Below, one piece after another: positions 32,644-41,557 of a stretch of DNA of 64,000 bases. A model generated the notes under the pieces. That model was given only the letters and a program-made list of their open reading frames with translations, searched no databases and had not been told where the DNA came from. This DNA is from Mesorhizobium sp. Root102. GTDB lineage: Bacteria > Pseudomonadota > Alphaproteobacteria > Rhizobiales > Rhizobiaceae. The stretch lies in assembly GCF_001425625.1 (NCBI RefSeq), contig NZ_LMCP01000034.1, positions 266,551-330,550 on the forward strand, read 5' to 3'. The stretch's first letter is position 1. Every line of letters begins with the position of its first letter. Position numbers and translations under genes: made by a program.

Positions 32644-34245
32644 ATGCCCCACTATCTCGGCATCGACGTCGGCACCGGCAGCGCGCGGGCCGGAGTGTTC
32701 GACCACACCGGAAACCTGCTTGCCTCGGCCAAGCAGGACATCGAGGTCTGGCGCGAGGCCGGCGACATTGTCGAGCAGTCGAGCAATGATATCTGGCGGG
32801 CGGTGTGCGTTGCCACCCGCGCCGCCGTCGCACAGGCTAAGGTAGCGCCCGAGGCGATCGCCGGCATCGGCTTCGACGCCACCTGTTCGCTGGTGGTGCT
32901 GGGCGAAGGCGGCGTGCCGCTGGCGGTCAGCAAATCGGGCAATGCCGAACGCAACATCATCGTCTGGATGGACCATCGCGCGGTCGATCAGACGCGCCGC
33001 ATCAACCGCAGCGGCGAGGCGGTGCTGAATTATGTCGGCGGCGTCATTTCGCCGGAGATGGAAACGCCGAAACTCCTGTGGCTGGCCGAAAACCTGCCCG
33101 CCACCTTCAATGCCGCCTGGCAGTTCATGGACCTCGCCGACTTTCTCACCTGGCGGGCGACCGGCAGCCTTGCCCGTTCGGTCTGCACGGTGACCTGCAA
33201 ATGGACCTATCTGGCGCATGAAGACCGCTGGGACGAGACCTATTTCCGCAAGATTGGGCTTGGGAGCCTGGCCGACGAGGCATTCGCGCGCATCGGCACC
33301 GAGATCGTGCCGGCCGGTGCCGCCCTCGGCGGTGGACTGACCGCGCAGGCAGCGTCGGACCTTGGCCTAGTCCCCGGCATCGCGGTGGCCGCCGGGCTGA
33401 TCGATGCGCATGCCGGCGGCGTCGGCACGGTCGGGGCGCGGGGCGACTTCGGCAGCGTGCTGTCGCGCATGGCCTATGTCTTCGGCACCTCGGCCTGCAC
33501 CATGTCGTCGACCGCCGAGCCGGCCTTCGTCGACGGCGTCTGGGGTCCGTATTTCTCGGCCATGGTGCCGGGCCTGTGGCTGAACGAGGGTGGCCAATCG
33601 GCGGCCGGTGCGGCCATCGATCATCTGGTGCGCATGCACCCGGCGGCCGGCGAGGCGGCGGCCAAGGCACATGCCGAGGGGCTTAGCCTCAGCGCCTGGC
33701 TGTCGCTGCAGGCGCAAAGCCGCAACGGGGCCGCGGCGACGCCGGCGCTGGTCCGCGGCATCCATGTCGTGCCGGAATTTCTCGGCAACCGCGCGCCTTT
33801 CGCCGACCCGGACGCACGCGCCCTGATTGCCGGGCTCGATCTCGACACCAGTCTCGACAGCCTGGTCGGGCTCTATGTCGCCGGGGTCTGCGGGCTGGGC
33901 TACGGCGCGCGCCAGATCGTGCGGGCGGAGCATGACAAGGGCATTCCCGTCGACACCATAGTCGTCAGCGGCGGCGCGGGCCAAAGCCCGCTGGTGTGCC
34001 AGCTGCTTGCCGACACGACAGGCATGGTGGTGGCGGCGTCGACTTCGCCGGAGCCGGTGCTGCTCGGCTCGGCGATGCTCGGCGCGGTCGCCGCCGGAAC
34101 CTATAGGGATGTGGCGACGGCGATGGCCGGCATGTCGGAACTCGGCGACTTCTATCATCCCAATGCTGCGCTGGCCGACTGGCACACGAAGCGCTTCGCC
34201 GCGTTCGAACTGCTGCAGCAGGCCGGCAAGGCGATCCGAGGCTGA
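32644..34245 (+). CDS. FGGY family pentulose kinase (D-ribulokinase-like)
   Basis: The 533-aa protein begins MPHYLGIDVGTGSARAGVFD, the phosphate-1 motif of FGGY kinases. It continues with IIVWMDHRAVDQTRRIN near 104, a mid-part with GIDAH-like AAGLIDAHAGGVGTVGA near 251 and the C-terminal TIVVSGGAGQSPLVCQLLADTTG. Length and motifs suit the ribulokinase branch (about 530-545 aa) that phosphorylates D-ribulose. It follows the dehydrogenase after a hairpin repeat and precedes the bicupin gene. Confidence 0.88.
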   Translation: MPHYLGIDVGTGSARAGVFDHTGNLLASAKQDIEVWREAGDIVEQSSNDIWRAVCVATRAAVAQAKVAPEAIAGIGFDATCSLVVLGEGGVPLAVSKSGNAERNIIVWMDHRAVDQTRRINRSGEAVLNYVGGVISPEMETPKLLWLAENLPATFNAAWQFMDLADFLTWRATGSLARSVCTVTCKWTYLAHEDRWDETYFRKIGLGSLADEAFARIGTEIVPAGAALGGGLTAQAASDLGLVPGIAVAAGLIDAHAGGVGTVGARGDFGSVLSRMAYVFGTSACTMSSTAEPAFVDGVWGPYFSAMVPGLWLNEGGQSAAGAAIDHLVRMHPAAGEAAAKAHAEGLSLSAWLSLQAQSRNGAAATPALVRGIHVVPEFLGNRAPFADPDARALIAGLDLDTSLDSLVGLYVAGVCGLGYGARQIVRAEHDKGIPVDTIVVSGGAGQSPLVCQLLADTTGMVVAASTSPEPVLLGSAMLGAVAAGTYRDVATAMAGMSELGDFYHPNAALADWHTKRFAAFELLQQAGKAIRG

Positions 34246-34364
34246 GACAAGCGGCTCCTGTCCGGCTCCGTCAGGAGCGTGGCGAACACCGCTTGGCGAT
34301 GACGCCGGAAGCTGGCAGCTTTGTTCCGTCGCGACGAGGGCAGGCGACAGGACCAGGAGGCCCT

Positions 34365-35393
34365 ATGGCAGACGACAAAGCGCCCGTGCCATTCGCATCG
34401 GATGAAGTGCCGTGGACCGAATGGTCCGATGTGCCGCGCTTCGGTGTGCGCTACCGGCATCTTTCGCAGGCCGCCCTCGGCGAGAATTACCATGTTGGCG
34501 TGGCGATCGAGGAGCTGCCGCCTGGCAAGCAGACCTCGCCGGCGCATTACCACATTTTCGAGGAGGAGCATGTCTTCATCCTCGAAGGGATGCTTACCGC
34601 GCATGTTGGCGACGCCCCCTATGCGATGAAGGCCGGCGATTACATCTGCTTTCCTGCGGGTGCGGCGGCGGGGCATTGCCTGATCAACACCAGCGACGCG
34701 CCGTGCCGCTATGTCATCGTCGGCGAGCGCAACCCGAACGACGTGGTCGTCTACACCGTCTCCAACAAGGTGCTGGTGCGCGCGCTGGGCAGCCGCGCGA
34801 TCTTCGATCTCTCGGCAACCCGAAGCTATTGGGACGGCGAGAACACCGGCCTTGCCGCCGGCGACCCCTTGCCGTCGGATGGGATGGCCGGAGTCACCAA
34901 GGCAGCAGCCACTCCGGTCCCGCCGGTCGCCAGCGATGCTGTCGAGTGGAAACAGGAAGGCGAGGGGGCGCGGTTCGGTGGTCAGTCCAAACACCTCACC
35001 TATGCCGCCTTGGGACGGCCCGACTATCATGTCGGCATGTTGATCGAGGCGCCGGCCCCCGGCATGCGCCTGGCGCCCAGGCACTACCACATGCTGGAAG
35101 AGGAGCATGCGCTGATCCTGGAAGGGCAGGTGACGCTGCTGCTTGGCGATGAGCGCCACGAGATGAAGGCCGGCGACTATGTCTGCTTTCCCGCCGGTTT
35201 GGCGTTCGGGCATTCCTTCCTCAACAGCGGCACGGGACCGTGCCGCTACCTGATGATCGGCGAGAAAAATCCCAACGAGGTCTGCGTCTATCCCGATTCC
35301 AACAAGATGGCGGTCGACGCCTTGCGCCGGCGCGACGGCATTTTCGACATGGCTGCGGTGAGGCGGTACTGGGATGGTGAAGAGACGGAATAA
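34365..35393 (+). CDS. Bicupin protein of unknown function
   Basis: The 342-aa protein has two related cupin domains, about residues 30-130 and 215-315. They share GENYHVGVAIEELPPG / GRPDYHVGMLIEAPAPG and YHIFEEEHVFILEG / YHMLEEEHALILEG, with metal-binding His and Glu in each. The repeat shows an internal duplication. A clear AGGAGG site precedes ATG 34365. It follows the kinase gene at 119 bp and may belong to the same operon, perhaps as a sugar-binding or isomerase-like enzyme; no catalytic role is proven. Confidence 0.75.
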   Translation: MADDKAPVPFASDEVPWTEWSDVPRFGVRYRHLSQAALGENYHVGVAIEELPPGKQTSPAHYHIFEEEHVFILEGMLTAHVGDAPYAMKAGDYICFPAGAAAGHCLINTSDAPCRYVIVGERNPNDVVVYTVSNKVLVRALGSRAIFDLSATRSYWDGENTGLAAGDPLPSDGMAGVTKAAATPVPPVASDAVEWKQEGEGARFGGQSKHLTYAALGRPDYHVGMLIEAPAPGMRLAPRHYHMLEEEHALILEGQVTLLLGDERHEMKAGDYVCFPAGLAFGHSFLNSGTGPCRYLMIGEKNPNEVCVYPDSNKMAVDALRRRDGIFDMAAVRRYWDGEETE

Positions 35394-35442
35394 GACGCTC
35401 CAGCCGCACCGATATCGCGCGCTGAAGCTGTTTGTCGTGATC

Positions 35443-35784
35443 TCATTGAACAGACTGGATGAGCCATAGGAGAGCCAGAAGGTTGGCGAGCGATGCGCCG
35501 GCCGGGCCGAAGGTTTTCATCCGATCGTCGATCGTGGCGCCTATGACGGCATCTCCAGCCTGCACGAGGATCGTTGTCCAGGCGATGGCCTCAAGCCATT
35601 CCGTCGAACCCGTAAAAAATGGCACGGCGCTTACGACCACCAAAGCTGCGCTGCGTGCACAGCCGTACAATGCCACCGTCCGGGCGCTGCCGGTTTCGTT
35701 CATGACGGCAGCCAAGGAGAAACCGAGACTGACAACCGCGCTGAGAGCTGTGACCAACGCGCAAACGATGAAGGGTGCGAACAT
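35443..35784 (-). CDS. Small integral membrane protein (DUF4267-like)
   Basis: The 113-aa protein has four hydrophobic segments: MFAPFIVCALVTALSAVVSL, TVALYGCARSAALVVVSAVP, WLEAIAWTTILVQAGDAVIG and ASLANLLALLWLIQSVQ. The layout matches small four-helix proteins of the DUF4267 type, whose function is unknown. It is convergent with the bicupin gene. Confidence 0.65.
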   Translation of the reverse strand: MFAPFIVCALVTALSAVVSLGFSLAAVMNETGSARTVALYGCARSAALVVVSAVPFFTGSTEWLEAIAWTTILVQAGDAVIGATIDDRMKTFGPAGASLANLLALLWLIQSVQ

Positions 35785-35915
35785 GAGATTCCATGGCTTG
35801 TGTCAGGGACATCTTACTCGAATAGCCACCAGTGAGGAGATCAAGATTTTTCACGGCCTGCCGCCCCTCGGTTACAATGCCGACGCGGTCACATTCAGGA
35901 TGGCGTCAACCGCGC

Positions 35916-37163
35916 TCACAGCTCCTTCTGCGCCAGCTCCCTGAATTCGTCGGGCACCGAGCGCGCCGCGTCCAGCGCCACCGTGCCGTAGCCGACCGCC
36001 TGTTTGCCGAAGCGCTCACGGATCTTGTCGATGGCGCGGTCGGCGCCGAAGCGTGCCAGGCCCTTCTTCGTGCCGGGACGGCGTTTCTCGTCCGCGAGGC
36101 CGAGCGGCAGTTCGAGCTGTAGCTCGAGGCTTTCCTCCAGGTGCGATACCGAGATCGCCAGCAGCGAGATCGTCTTCTCCTGGCGGTGGTCGGCAAGCAC
36201 GCCGCGCACCAGATCGCCGGCGATCTCGGCCAACATCGTTGTCGCCGAGATCGGCTGGTCAAGGGTGATTGAGCGGGTGACGGCGCTGAGACCGGCAAAG
36301 CGCACGCGCACCGTCACCGTGCGGCCGGGCCGCGCCTTGGCGCGCAGCCGGCTGGCGACGCGGTCGGCCAGATGCAGCAGAGTGGGCACGATGACATCAG
36401 CCACGGCGGGCTTCTGGCCAAGCGCCGATTGCGCACCGGCCGAATGCGCCCGGCGCTTCGTCTCCAGTTTCCGCGGGTCGCGGTTCCAGGACAGGGCGGC
36501 GAGCTTCTCGCCGGCGGCGGGACCAAGCAGCCGCGTCAGCGTGCCGCTGTGCGTCCTGGCCAACTGGCCGATGGTCTCGACGCCGATTTCGCCCAGCCGC
36601 GCTTTGGTCGCCGGGCCAACGCCCCACATCAGCCCGACCGGCAGATCGTGCAGGAAGGCGATCTCCGTGCCAGGCTCGACGACGACCAGCCCGTCGGGCT
36701 TGGCCACCTGCGAGGCGATCTTGGCCAGATGCTTGGTGCGTGCCACGCCGATCGAGATCGGCAGGCCGAGTTCGGATCGCACGCGGCGGCGGATGGTCGT
36801 GGCGATCTCTTCTGGCTGCCCGAACAGATGCGTGCAGCCGGCGACATCGGCAAAGGCCTCGTCGATGGAAATGCGCTCGACCAGCGGGGTGAAATCGTCG
36901 AGCACTTTTATCGCCGCGTCGCCCAGCCGCTGGTAATGGCTGAAATTGCCGCCGACGAAGATCAGCTGCGGGCAAAGCTCACGCGCCTTGCGCCCCGGCA
37001 TGCCGCCGCGCACGCCAAAGGCGCGTGCCTCATAGGAGGCAGCGAGCACAACGCCACCGCCCACCGCGATCGGCTTGCCGCGCAGCGACGGGTCGAGCAA
37101 TTGCTCGACCGAGGCATAGAAGGCGTCGAGATCGGCATGCAGGATGGTGGCTGTCGTTTCCAT
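35916..37163 (-). CDS. dinB: DNA polymerase IV (Y-family translesion polymerase)
   Basis: The 415-aa protein starts METTATILHADLDAFYASVE, with the catalytic Asp of motif I, the YEARAFGVRGGMPGRKARELCP finger segment, SIDEAFADV with the second catalytic acid pair, and the helix-hairpin-helix region GLMWGVGPATKARLGEIGVETIGQLA. The little-finger domain and a C-terminal extension with a weak clamp-binding tail follow. The start at 37163 is the likely one. A LexA-type box lies 33 bp upstream, so the gene is damage-inducible. It allows bypass of lesions in DNA in the cytoplasm. Confidence 0.95.
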   Translation of the reverse strand: METTATILHADLDAFYASVEQLLDPSLRGKPIAVGGGVVLAASYEARAFGVRGGMPGRKARELCPQLIFVGGNFSHYQRLGDAAIKVLDDFTPLVERISIDEAFADVAGCTHLFGQPEEIATTIRRRVRSELGLPISIGVARTKHLAKIASQVAKPDGLVVVEPGTEIAFLHDLPVGLMWGVGPATKARLGEIGVETIGQLARTHSGTLTRLLGPAAGEKLAALSWNRDPRKLETKRRAHSAGAQSALGQKPAVADVIVPTLLHLADRVASRLRAKARPGRTVTVRVRFAGLSAVTRSITLDQPISATTMLAEIAGDLVRGVLADHRQEKTISLLAISVSHLEESLELQLELPLGLADEKRRPGTKKGLARFGADRAIDKIRERFGKQAVGYGTVALDAARSVPDEFRELAQKEL

Positions 37164-37196
37164 CCCGACCGCACATCCGCAGTTGCTGATAGATCT

Positions 37197-37211
37197 GAAC
37201 AAATAGAGAAC
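37197..37211 (-). promoter_or_regulatory. LexA (SOS) box before dinB
   Basis: On the minus strand the sequence is GTTCTCTATTTGTTC, an exact GTTC-N7-GTTC, the consensus of alphaproteobacterial LexA sites. It lies 33 bp upstream of the dinB start. This fits LexA repression and induction by DNA damage. Confidence 0.9.
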
Positions 37212-37285
37212 AAAGGCGGATCATTGTCAAGTGGAGAGCGATTTGTGCAGCAAAGAGCCGTGCCGGTTCGGCTTGAGCGCCCTGC

Positions 37286-37702
37286 CTAGACAATATGCTC
37301 GGCCCTCAGCGCCGTTTTCATCTGTTCCAGCGCCGCCTCGCCACCGGCCGTCAGCTCTTCGGCGATGCGAGCCAGCTTGTCGTCGGCCTTGCGGTGCTTG
37401 CTGCCCCAGGCGCCGAGCGTCGCCAGCACTGGCAAGAGGTCGATGCCGGCTTCGGTCAGCCGGTAGACCGTCTTCAGCCCATGCGTCGGGTCGTCGCTTC
37501 TGGTGAGGATGCCTTCGTCCTGAAGGGTTTGCAGCCGCTCGGCCAGCGTGCGCGAGGAGATACCTTCGTCGGATTGCAGGAATTCGCGAAAATGCCTTTT
37601 TCCGGCGAAGACCAGGTCTCGGATGATGAGCAGCGTCCAGCGGTCGCCGACGAGTTCGAGCGACAGGTTGATCGGGCAACCGGATTTTTCGTGCGTCGAC
37701 AT
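37286..37702 (-). CDS. HxlR family transcriptional regulator
   Basis: The 138-aa protein has the single winged-helix HxlR domain with the family opening CPINLSLELVGDRWTLLIIRDLVFAGKRHFREF and SSRTLAERLQTLQDEGILTR, plus a C-terminal helix for dimerisation. One cysteine near the N-terminus (Cys9) is the usual redox-sensing position in this family. It is divergent from the RibD-like reductase gene at 37845, with a 142-bp AT-rich gap that contains TTGACA at 37733-37738. It likely represses that gene. Confidence 0.9.
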   Translation of the reverse strand: MSTHEKSGCPINLSLELVGDRWTLLIIRDLVFAGKRHFREFLQSDEGISSRTLAERLQTLQDEGILTRSDDPTHGLKTVYRLTEAGIDLLPVLATLGAWGSKHRKADDKLARIAEELTAGGEAALEQMKTALRAEHIV

Positions 37703-37844
37703 CTATGGTTCCATTTTTAAATCACTTTACTATTGACACCATTTTGGCCGTGCGTCAATGCTTCCAAATGTAAACCATATAACGTTGATCGCGACGGCTC
37801 GCCGGACGCACGCTTTGAGCAGGGACAAACCGAGGAGAACGATG

Positions 37845-38432
37845 ATGAGAAAGCTGATCCTTCAGATGCAGATGTCGGTCGACGGCTTTGTCGGCGCCAA
37901 TGAGGACCATCCCTGGCAGCTCTGGGAATGGGGTGACGAGAGCGCCTGGGACGGCGAGCTGAAGCAGGACTTCAACGCCGTCTTCGCCGGTATCGACACC
38001 ATCCTGCTCAGCCGCAAGATGGCGCAGGAGGGCTATCTCACCCATTGGGGCAACGCGGCGAAGAAATTTCCGCGCGATCCGTTCTATGCCTTTGCGCAAC
38101 GCATCGTCGACGCCCGGAAGGTGGTGCTGAGCGACAAGCTCAAGCAATCGGCCTGGGAGCGCACGAGGGTGGCCAGCGGCGACCTGCCGCGTGAGGTCAG
38201 CGCGCTGAAGGCGGGCGAGGGCAGCGACATGGTCGTGTTCGGCGGGGCAGGTTTCGCGTCGGCGCTGATCGCGGCCGGATTGGTCGACGAGTTCCAGTTA
38301 TTCATCAACCCGGCGGTGCTGGGCGCCGGACGCCGCATCTTCGACCAAGGTGGTTTCAAAACCCTGCGCCTGCTCGGCTCGAAGGCCTATGCCTGCGGCA
38401 TGGTGGTCAACCGCTACGCATCGGCGAGATGA
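37845..38432 (+). CDS. Dihydrofolate-reductase-like (RibD C-terminal type) protein
   Basis: The 195-aa product starts MRKLILQMQMSVDGFVGANE (an ATG three bases earlier is also possible) after a GAGGAGAA site. The pattern MSVDGFVG at the start and DMVVFGGAGFASALIAAGLVDEFQLFINPAVLGAGRRIF near residues 123-162 is that of the RibD C-domain reductases. These bind NADPH and resemble dihydrofolate reductase. It is the probable target of the divergent HxlR regulator. The substrate is unknown. Confidence 0.88.
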   Translation: MRKLILQMQMSVDGFVGANEDHPWQLWEWGDESAWDGELKQDFNAVFAGIDTILLSRKMAQEGYLTHWGNAAKKFPRDPFYAFAQRIVDARKVVLSDKLKQSAWERTRVASGDLPREVSALKAGEGSDMVVFGGAGFASALIAAGLVDEFQLFINPAVLGAGRRIFDQGGFKTLRLLGSKAYACGMVVNRYASAR

Positions 38433-38558
38433 GGAAGGCGTGAAAGGCATCCGCCGACAAAAATGTTTGGATGGAATCCTTTGCCCGCGTTTCTTCGTCT
38501 TCAAGGTGCGGTCGCCTGACAGGCAAGCCGCGACAATCCTGAACGGAGAGAGAAGATC

Positions 38559-39440
38559 ATGATCCTGGTGACAGGCGCCACGGGCCTGAACGGCAAGTCG
38601 ATCGTGCGGGAGTTCGCACGGGAGAACCATGAGGTGAGGGCACTGGTACGAGATCCGGCCCGGGCATCGGCGGCGGGCCTTGACGAGCTTGCCGGTGTAG
38701 AACCGATCGAGGGCGACATGCGCCGGCCTGAAACGCTGGGCGCCGCGCTCGACGGTGTCGACCGCGTGCTGATGATTTCGACCGCCGCTGAGGACATGAC
38801 GGAAACGCAGTGCCGCTTCATCGATGCCTGCAAGCAGGCCGGCGTTGCCCATGTGGTGAAGTTTTCCGGCGCGGAATCCAACATCGGCTATGACGCAACG
38901 AAATTCCGCTTCACGCGCATGCACGAGGAGACCGAGCGCTATCTGGAAGGGGCAGGCATGGCGTGGACGCATCTGCGCCCCAGCCAGTTCATGCAGGTCT
39001 ATCTGCGCGACGCGCCGGCCATTGCCGCCGAGGGTGCGTTCACTCTCGCGCTCGGCGATACCGAACTGTCGCCCGTCGACGTCGAGGACATCGCCAAGGT
39101 GGCCTTCCGACTGTTGCGCGATGGCGGCCACGAAGGCGAGAGCCTCGACATGACGGGGCCGGAGGCACTGACCATGAGCGACGTGGCGGAACGGATATCA
39201 CAGGCGATCGGCAAGCCGGTCCGCTATGTCGACGTCAGCCCTGAAGTGCGGCGGAGAAATCTGCTCGCCTCCGGGATTTCGCCCGGCTTCGCCGATGCGC
39301 TGGACGAACAGCTGGCGGAGCGGCTGCGGCGGCCGAAATCGCGGGTGCATCTGGCGACGCACGAGATGTTCGGCGTGCGGGCAACACCGTTTATCGAATT
39401 CGCCCGGCGTCATGCCGCGATGTTTGGCGGCAAGGGTTAA
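38559..39440 (+). CDS. NmrA/QOR2-like NAD(P)-binding protein
   Basis: The 293-aa protein starts MILVTGATGLNGKSIVREFA (GATGxxG Rossmann motif) and has the NmrA-type core: FIDACKQAGVAHVVKFSGAESN near 88-109 and EETERYLEGAGMAWTHLRPSQFMQ near 124-147. Members are atypical short-chain dehydrogenases such as quinone oxidoreductase 2 or redox sensors. The SDR catalytic Tyr-Lys pair is not in the usual place. A GGAGAGAG site precedes the ATG. It follows the reductase gene by 126 bp and may be co-induced. Confidence 0.87.
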   Translation: MILVTGATGLNGKSIVREFARENHEVRALVRDPARASAAGLDELAGVEPIEGDMRRPETLGAALDGVDRVLMISTAAEDMTETQCRFIDACKQAGVAHVVKFSGAESNIGYDATKFRFTRMHEETERYLEGAGMAWTHLRPSQFMQVYLRDAPAIAAEGAFTLALGDTELSPVDVEDIAKVAFRLLRDGGHEGESLDMTGPEALTMSDVAERISQAIGKPVRYVDVSPEVRRRNLLASGISPGFADALDEQLAERLRRPKSRVHLATHEMFGVRATPFIEFARRHAAMFGGKG

Positions 39441-39550
39441 CCGCGCTCCGTGAAAAAAGCATTCGCTGCGACGTATCCTTTTTGCCCACTCGTTCGTCCT
39501 AGGCTTCGAAGGTCGCGCGGCCCGCGATCCGCAATCCCCAGGAGACCATC

Positions 39551-40492
39551 ATGGCAAGCGTACAGAGCGAGGCAAACAGGAACCACTACGCGGCGATCGC
39601 CGACAATGCGGGCAAACTGACCAGCCCGCAAGCGATCATCGACTTCAACGACACGCATTGGACGGCGCTGACCGGCGAACCGGGCGGCGTCGACTATATC
39701 GAGGTCGATGCCGGCGGCGTGCCGGCGATGTGGATCGCGCCGAAGGGCGCCGACGAGGGGCGTGTGCTGTTTTATGCGCATGGCGGCGGCTTCATCGGCG
39801 GCTCGATCTACACGCACCGCAAGCTGGTTGGCCATCTGGCCAAGGCCGTGGGCTGCAGGGCGTTGCTCTACGACTATCCGCTGGCGCACCAGGCCAAGCA
39901 TCCGGGGCAGCTCGAGGCGGCAATGACCGCCTGGAACTGGCTCATCGACCAGGGCTTCGACTCCGGGCGGATCGTGATCGCCGGAGATTCCTCCGGCGCG
40001 GTCCTGACCTATGGAGTCCTGCAGCGGCTGCGGGCCGAAGGGCGGCCGCTGCCTGCCGCGACGCTGATCATCTCCGGCTGGTTCGACATGGCGCTGACCG
40101 GCGCCAGCTACGAGACCAACCGCGAGAAGGACCCGGCCTTCGCAAAGGCCGCCGTCGACTGGCTGGTGACCAACTTCATCGGTGACGGCGACCGGCTCGA
40201 TCCGGAGGTCAGCGCTCTCTATGCCGACCTCACCGGCTTTCCGCCTGTGTTCCTGCAGGCCGGTGCGGATGAGACGCTGGTCGACGAAAGCCGCATGTTC
40301 GCCGAGCGCGCCAGGCAGGCTGGGGTCGAGACACGGCTCGACGTCTTCGAGGGCATGTTGCACTCATTCCAGATGATGGCAGGCCGGGCGCCGGAAGCCG
40401 ACGACGCGATCGGCCGCTTCGCCACCTGGGTGCGGCCGAAACTGGGCCTGTCAGCTACGCGTGACAAAGCTGCCGGCGACAGGGCGGCATGA
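39551..40492 (+). CDS. HSL-type alpha/beta hydrolase (esterase)
   Basis: The 313-aa protein has the hormone-sensitive-lipase oxyanion motif HGGG (FYAHGGGFIGGS, near residue 78) and the nucleophile elbow GDSSG near residue 143. The acid and His (AGADETLVDES and GMLHSFQMMAG) complete a triad. It would hydrolyse short-chain esters in the cytoplasm. A CAGGAGA site precedes the ATG. It stands between the NmrA-like and sigma factor genes in the same direction. Confidence 0.9.
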   Translation: MASVQSEANRNHYAAIADNAGKLTSPQAIIDFNDTHWTALTGEPGGVDYIEVDAGGVPAMWIAPKGADEGRVLFYAHGGGFIGGSIYTHRKLVGHLAKAVGCRALLYDYPLAHQAKHPGQLEAAMTAWNWLIDQGFDSGRIVIAGDSSGAVLTYGVLQRLRAEGRPLPAATLIISGWFDMALTGASYETNREKDPAFAKAAVDWLVTNFIGDGDRLDPEVSALYADLTGFPPVFLQAGADETLVDESRMFAERARQAGVETRLDVFEGMLHSFQMMAGRAPEADDAIGRFATWVRPKLGLSATRDKAAGDRAA

Positions 40493-40622
40493 GCATGCGC
40501 TGGCTGGTCGCATCGTGCTTCGTGCTTGTGGAAGTGCTGCACTCGCGCAATGGTGTAGTGACGCTGACCGACGTGCCGCTATGAACCAGCAGATCCGCAA
40601 ATCCCGTGAAACGAGGCGAGGC

Positions 40623-41513
40623 ATGCAGCCGCGCCTCGTCCCCGAAGGCCTGTTCGATCTGCGCTACGCAGCGTTCCTTGAGACGGTGTCGCATCTGCGT
40701 ATCAAGCTGCACCGGTACTGCGCGCGCATGACCGGTTCGGCCCTCGACGGCGAGGACATCATGCAGGAGGCGCTGTTCGAGGCCTATCGCAAGATCGAAC
40801 AGCTCGACGATGCGCAGGCGCTGCGGCCCTGGCTGTTCCGCATAGCCCACAACCGCTGCATCGACTTTATCCGCAACAGCCAGGCGCGACAGCGGGCCGA
40901 GGCCGGCTATGCCAGCGACGAGATCGTGCTGCCTGTCGAGCCCGCCGGTCCCGGCGCGGGCCGCGCCATCGAGCGACTGGTCGTGCACCTGCCGCCGAAG
41001 GAGCGCGCTTGCGTGCTGCTCAAGGATGTCTTCGACCATTCGCTTGAGGAAATCGCCGAGCTGGTCGGCTCGACATCAGGCGGTGTCAAATCGGCGCTCA
41101 ACCGCGGCCGCGCCAAGCTCGCCGCCTTGCCTGCGCAACAGGCCGCGGCACCGGCACACGACCCCGAACTGGCGCGGCTGCTCGATCGCTATGTAGAATT
41201 GTTCAACAGGCGAGACTGGGACGGGGTGCGGGCAATGGCTAGCGCCGATGCACGGCTGCGGGTCTCGGACTGCTACAACGGCTTGCTGTCGGGCTCGCCC
41301 TACTTCGTCGAATATGAGCGCGGCGAGCCTTGGCGTATGCGGCAAGGAGCGATCGAAGGGGAGATCGTGCTGGTCGTCGACAGGCTGCATCGCGAGGAAT
41401 GGCGGCCGGCTTATCCCGTGCGCATCCATACCGATGGCGGCGTCATCGACCGCATTGCCGACTACTATGCCTGCCCCTGGATACTGGATTTGGTCTTCGA
41501 GGACGCAGGATGA
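40623..41513 (+). CDS. ECF-type sigma factor with SnoaL-like C-terminal domain
   Basis: From the ATG at 40623, which has a GAGGCGAGG site, the product is 296 aa; an in-frame ATG at 40581 is possible. Sigma region 2 (SALDGEDIMQEALFEAYRKIEQLDDAQALRPWLFRIAHNRCIDFIRN) and region 4 (LPPKERACVLLKDVFDHSLEEIAELVGSTSGGVKSALNRGRAKL) are followed by a SnoaL-like domain of about 120 residues (LARLLDRYVELFNRRDWDGVRAM onward). The extension may sense a ligand in place of an anti-sigma factor. It lacks the WLPDP and DGGGK motifs of the ECF41 protein at 2669. Confidence 0.9.
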   Translation: MQPRLVPEGLFDLRYAAFLETVSHLRIKLHRYCARMTGSALDGEDIMQEALFEAYRKIEQLDDAQALRPWLFRIAHNRCIDFIRNSQARQRAEAGYASDEIVLPVEPAGPGAGRAIERLVVHLPPKERACVLLKDVFDHSLEEIAELVGSTSGGVKSALNRGRAKLAALPAQQAAAPAHDPELARLLDRYVELFNRRDWDGVRAMASADARLRVSDCYNGLLSGSPYFVEYERGEPWRMRQGAIEGEIVLVVDRLHREEWRPAYPVRIHTDGGVIDRIADYYACPWILDLVFEDAG

Positions 41514-41526
41514 AGCGCGGCCTTCC

Positions 41527-41554
41527 CTTCTCCCACAAGGGGAGGAGGGAGAAG
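41527..41554. terminator. Hairpin between convergent genes
   Basis: CTTCTCCC (41527-41534) and GGGAGAAG (41547-41554) form a perfect 8-bp stem around a 12-base loop. It sits in the 44-bp gap between the sigma factor stop and the convergent oxygenase stop, so it can act in both directions. No T-run follows. Confidence 0.55.
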
Positions 41555-41557
41555 CGC

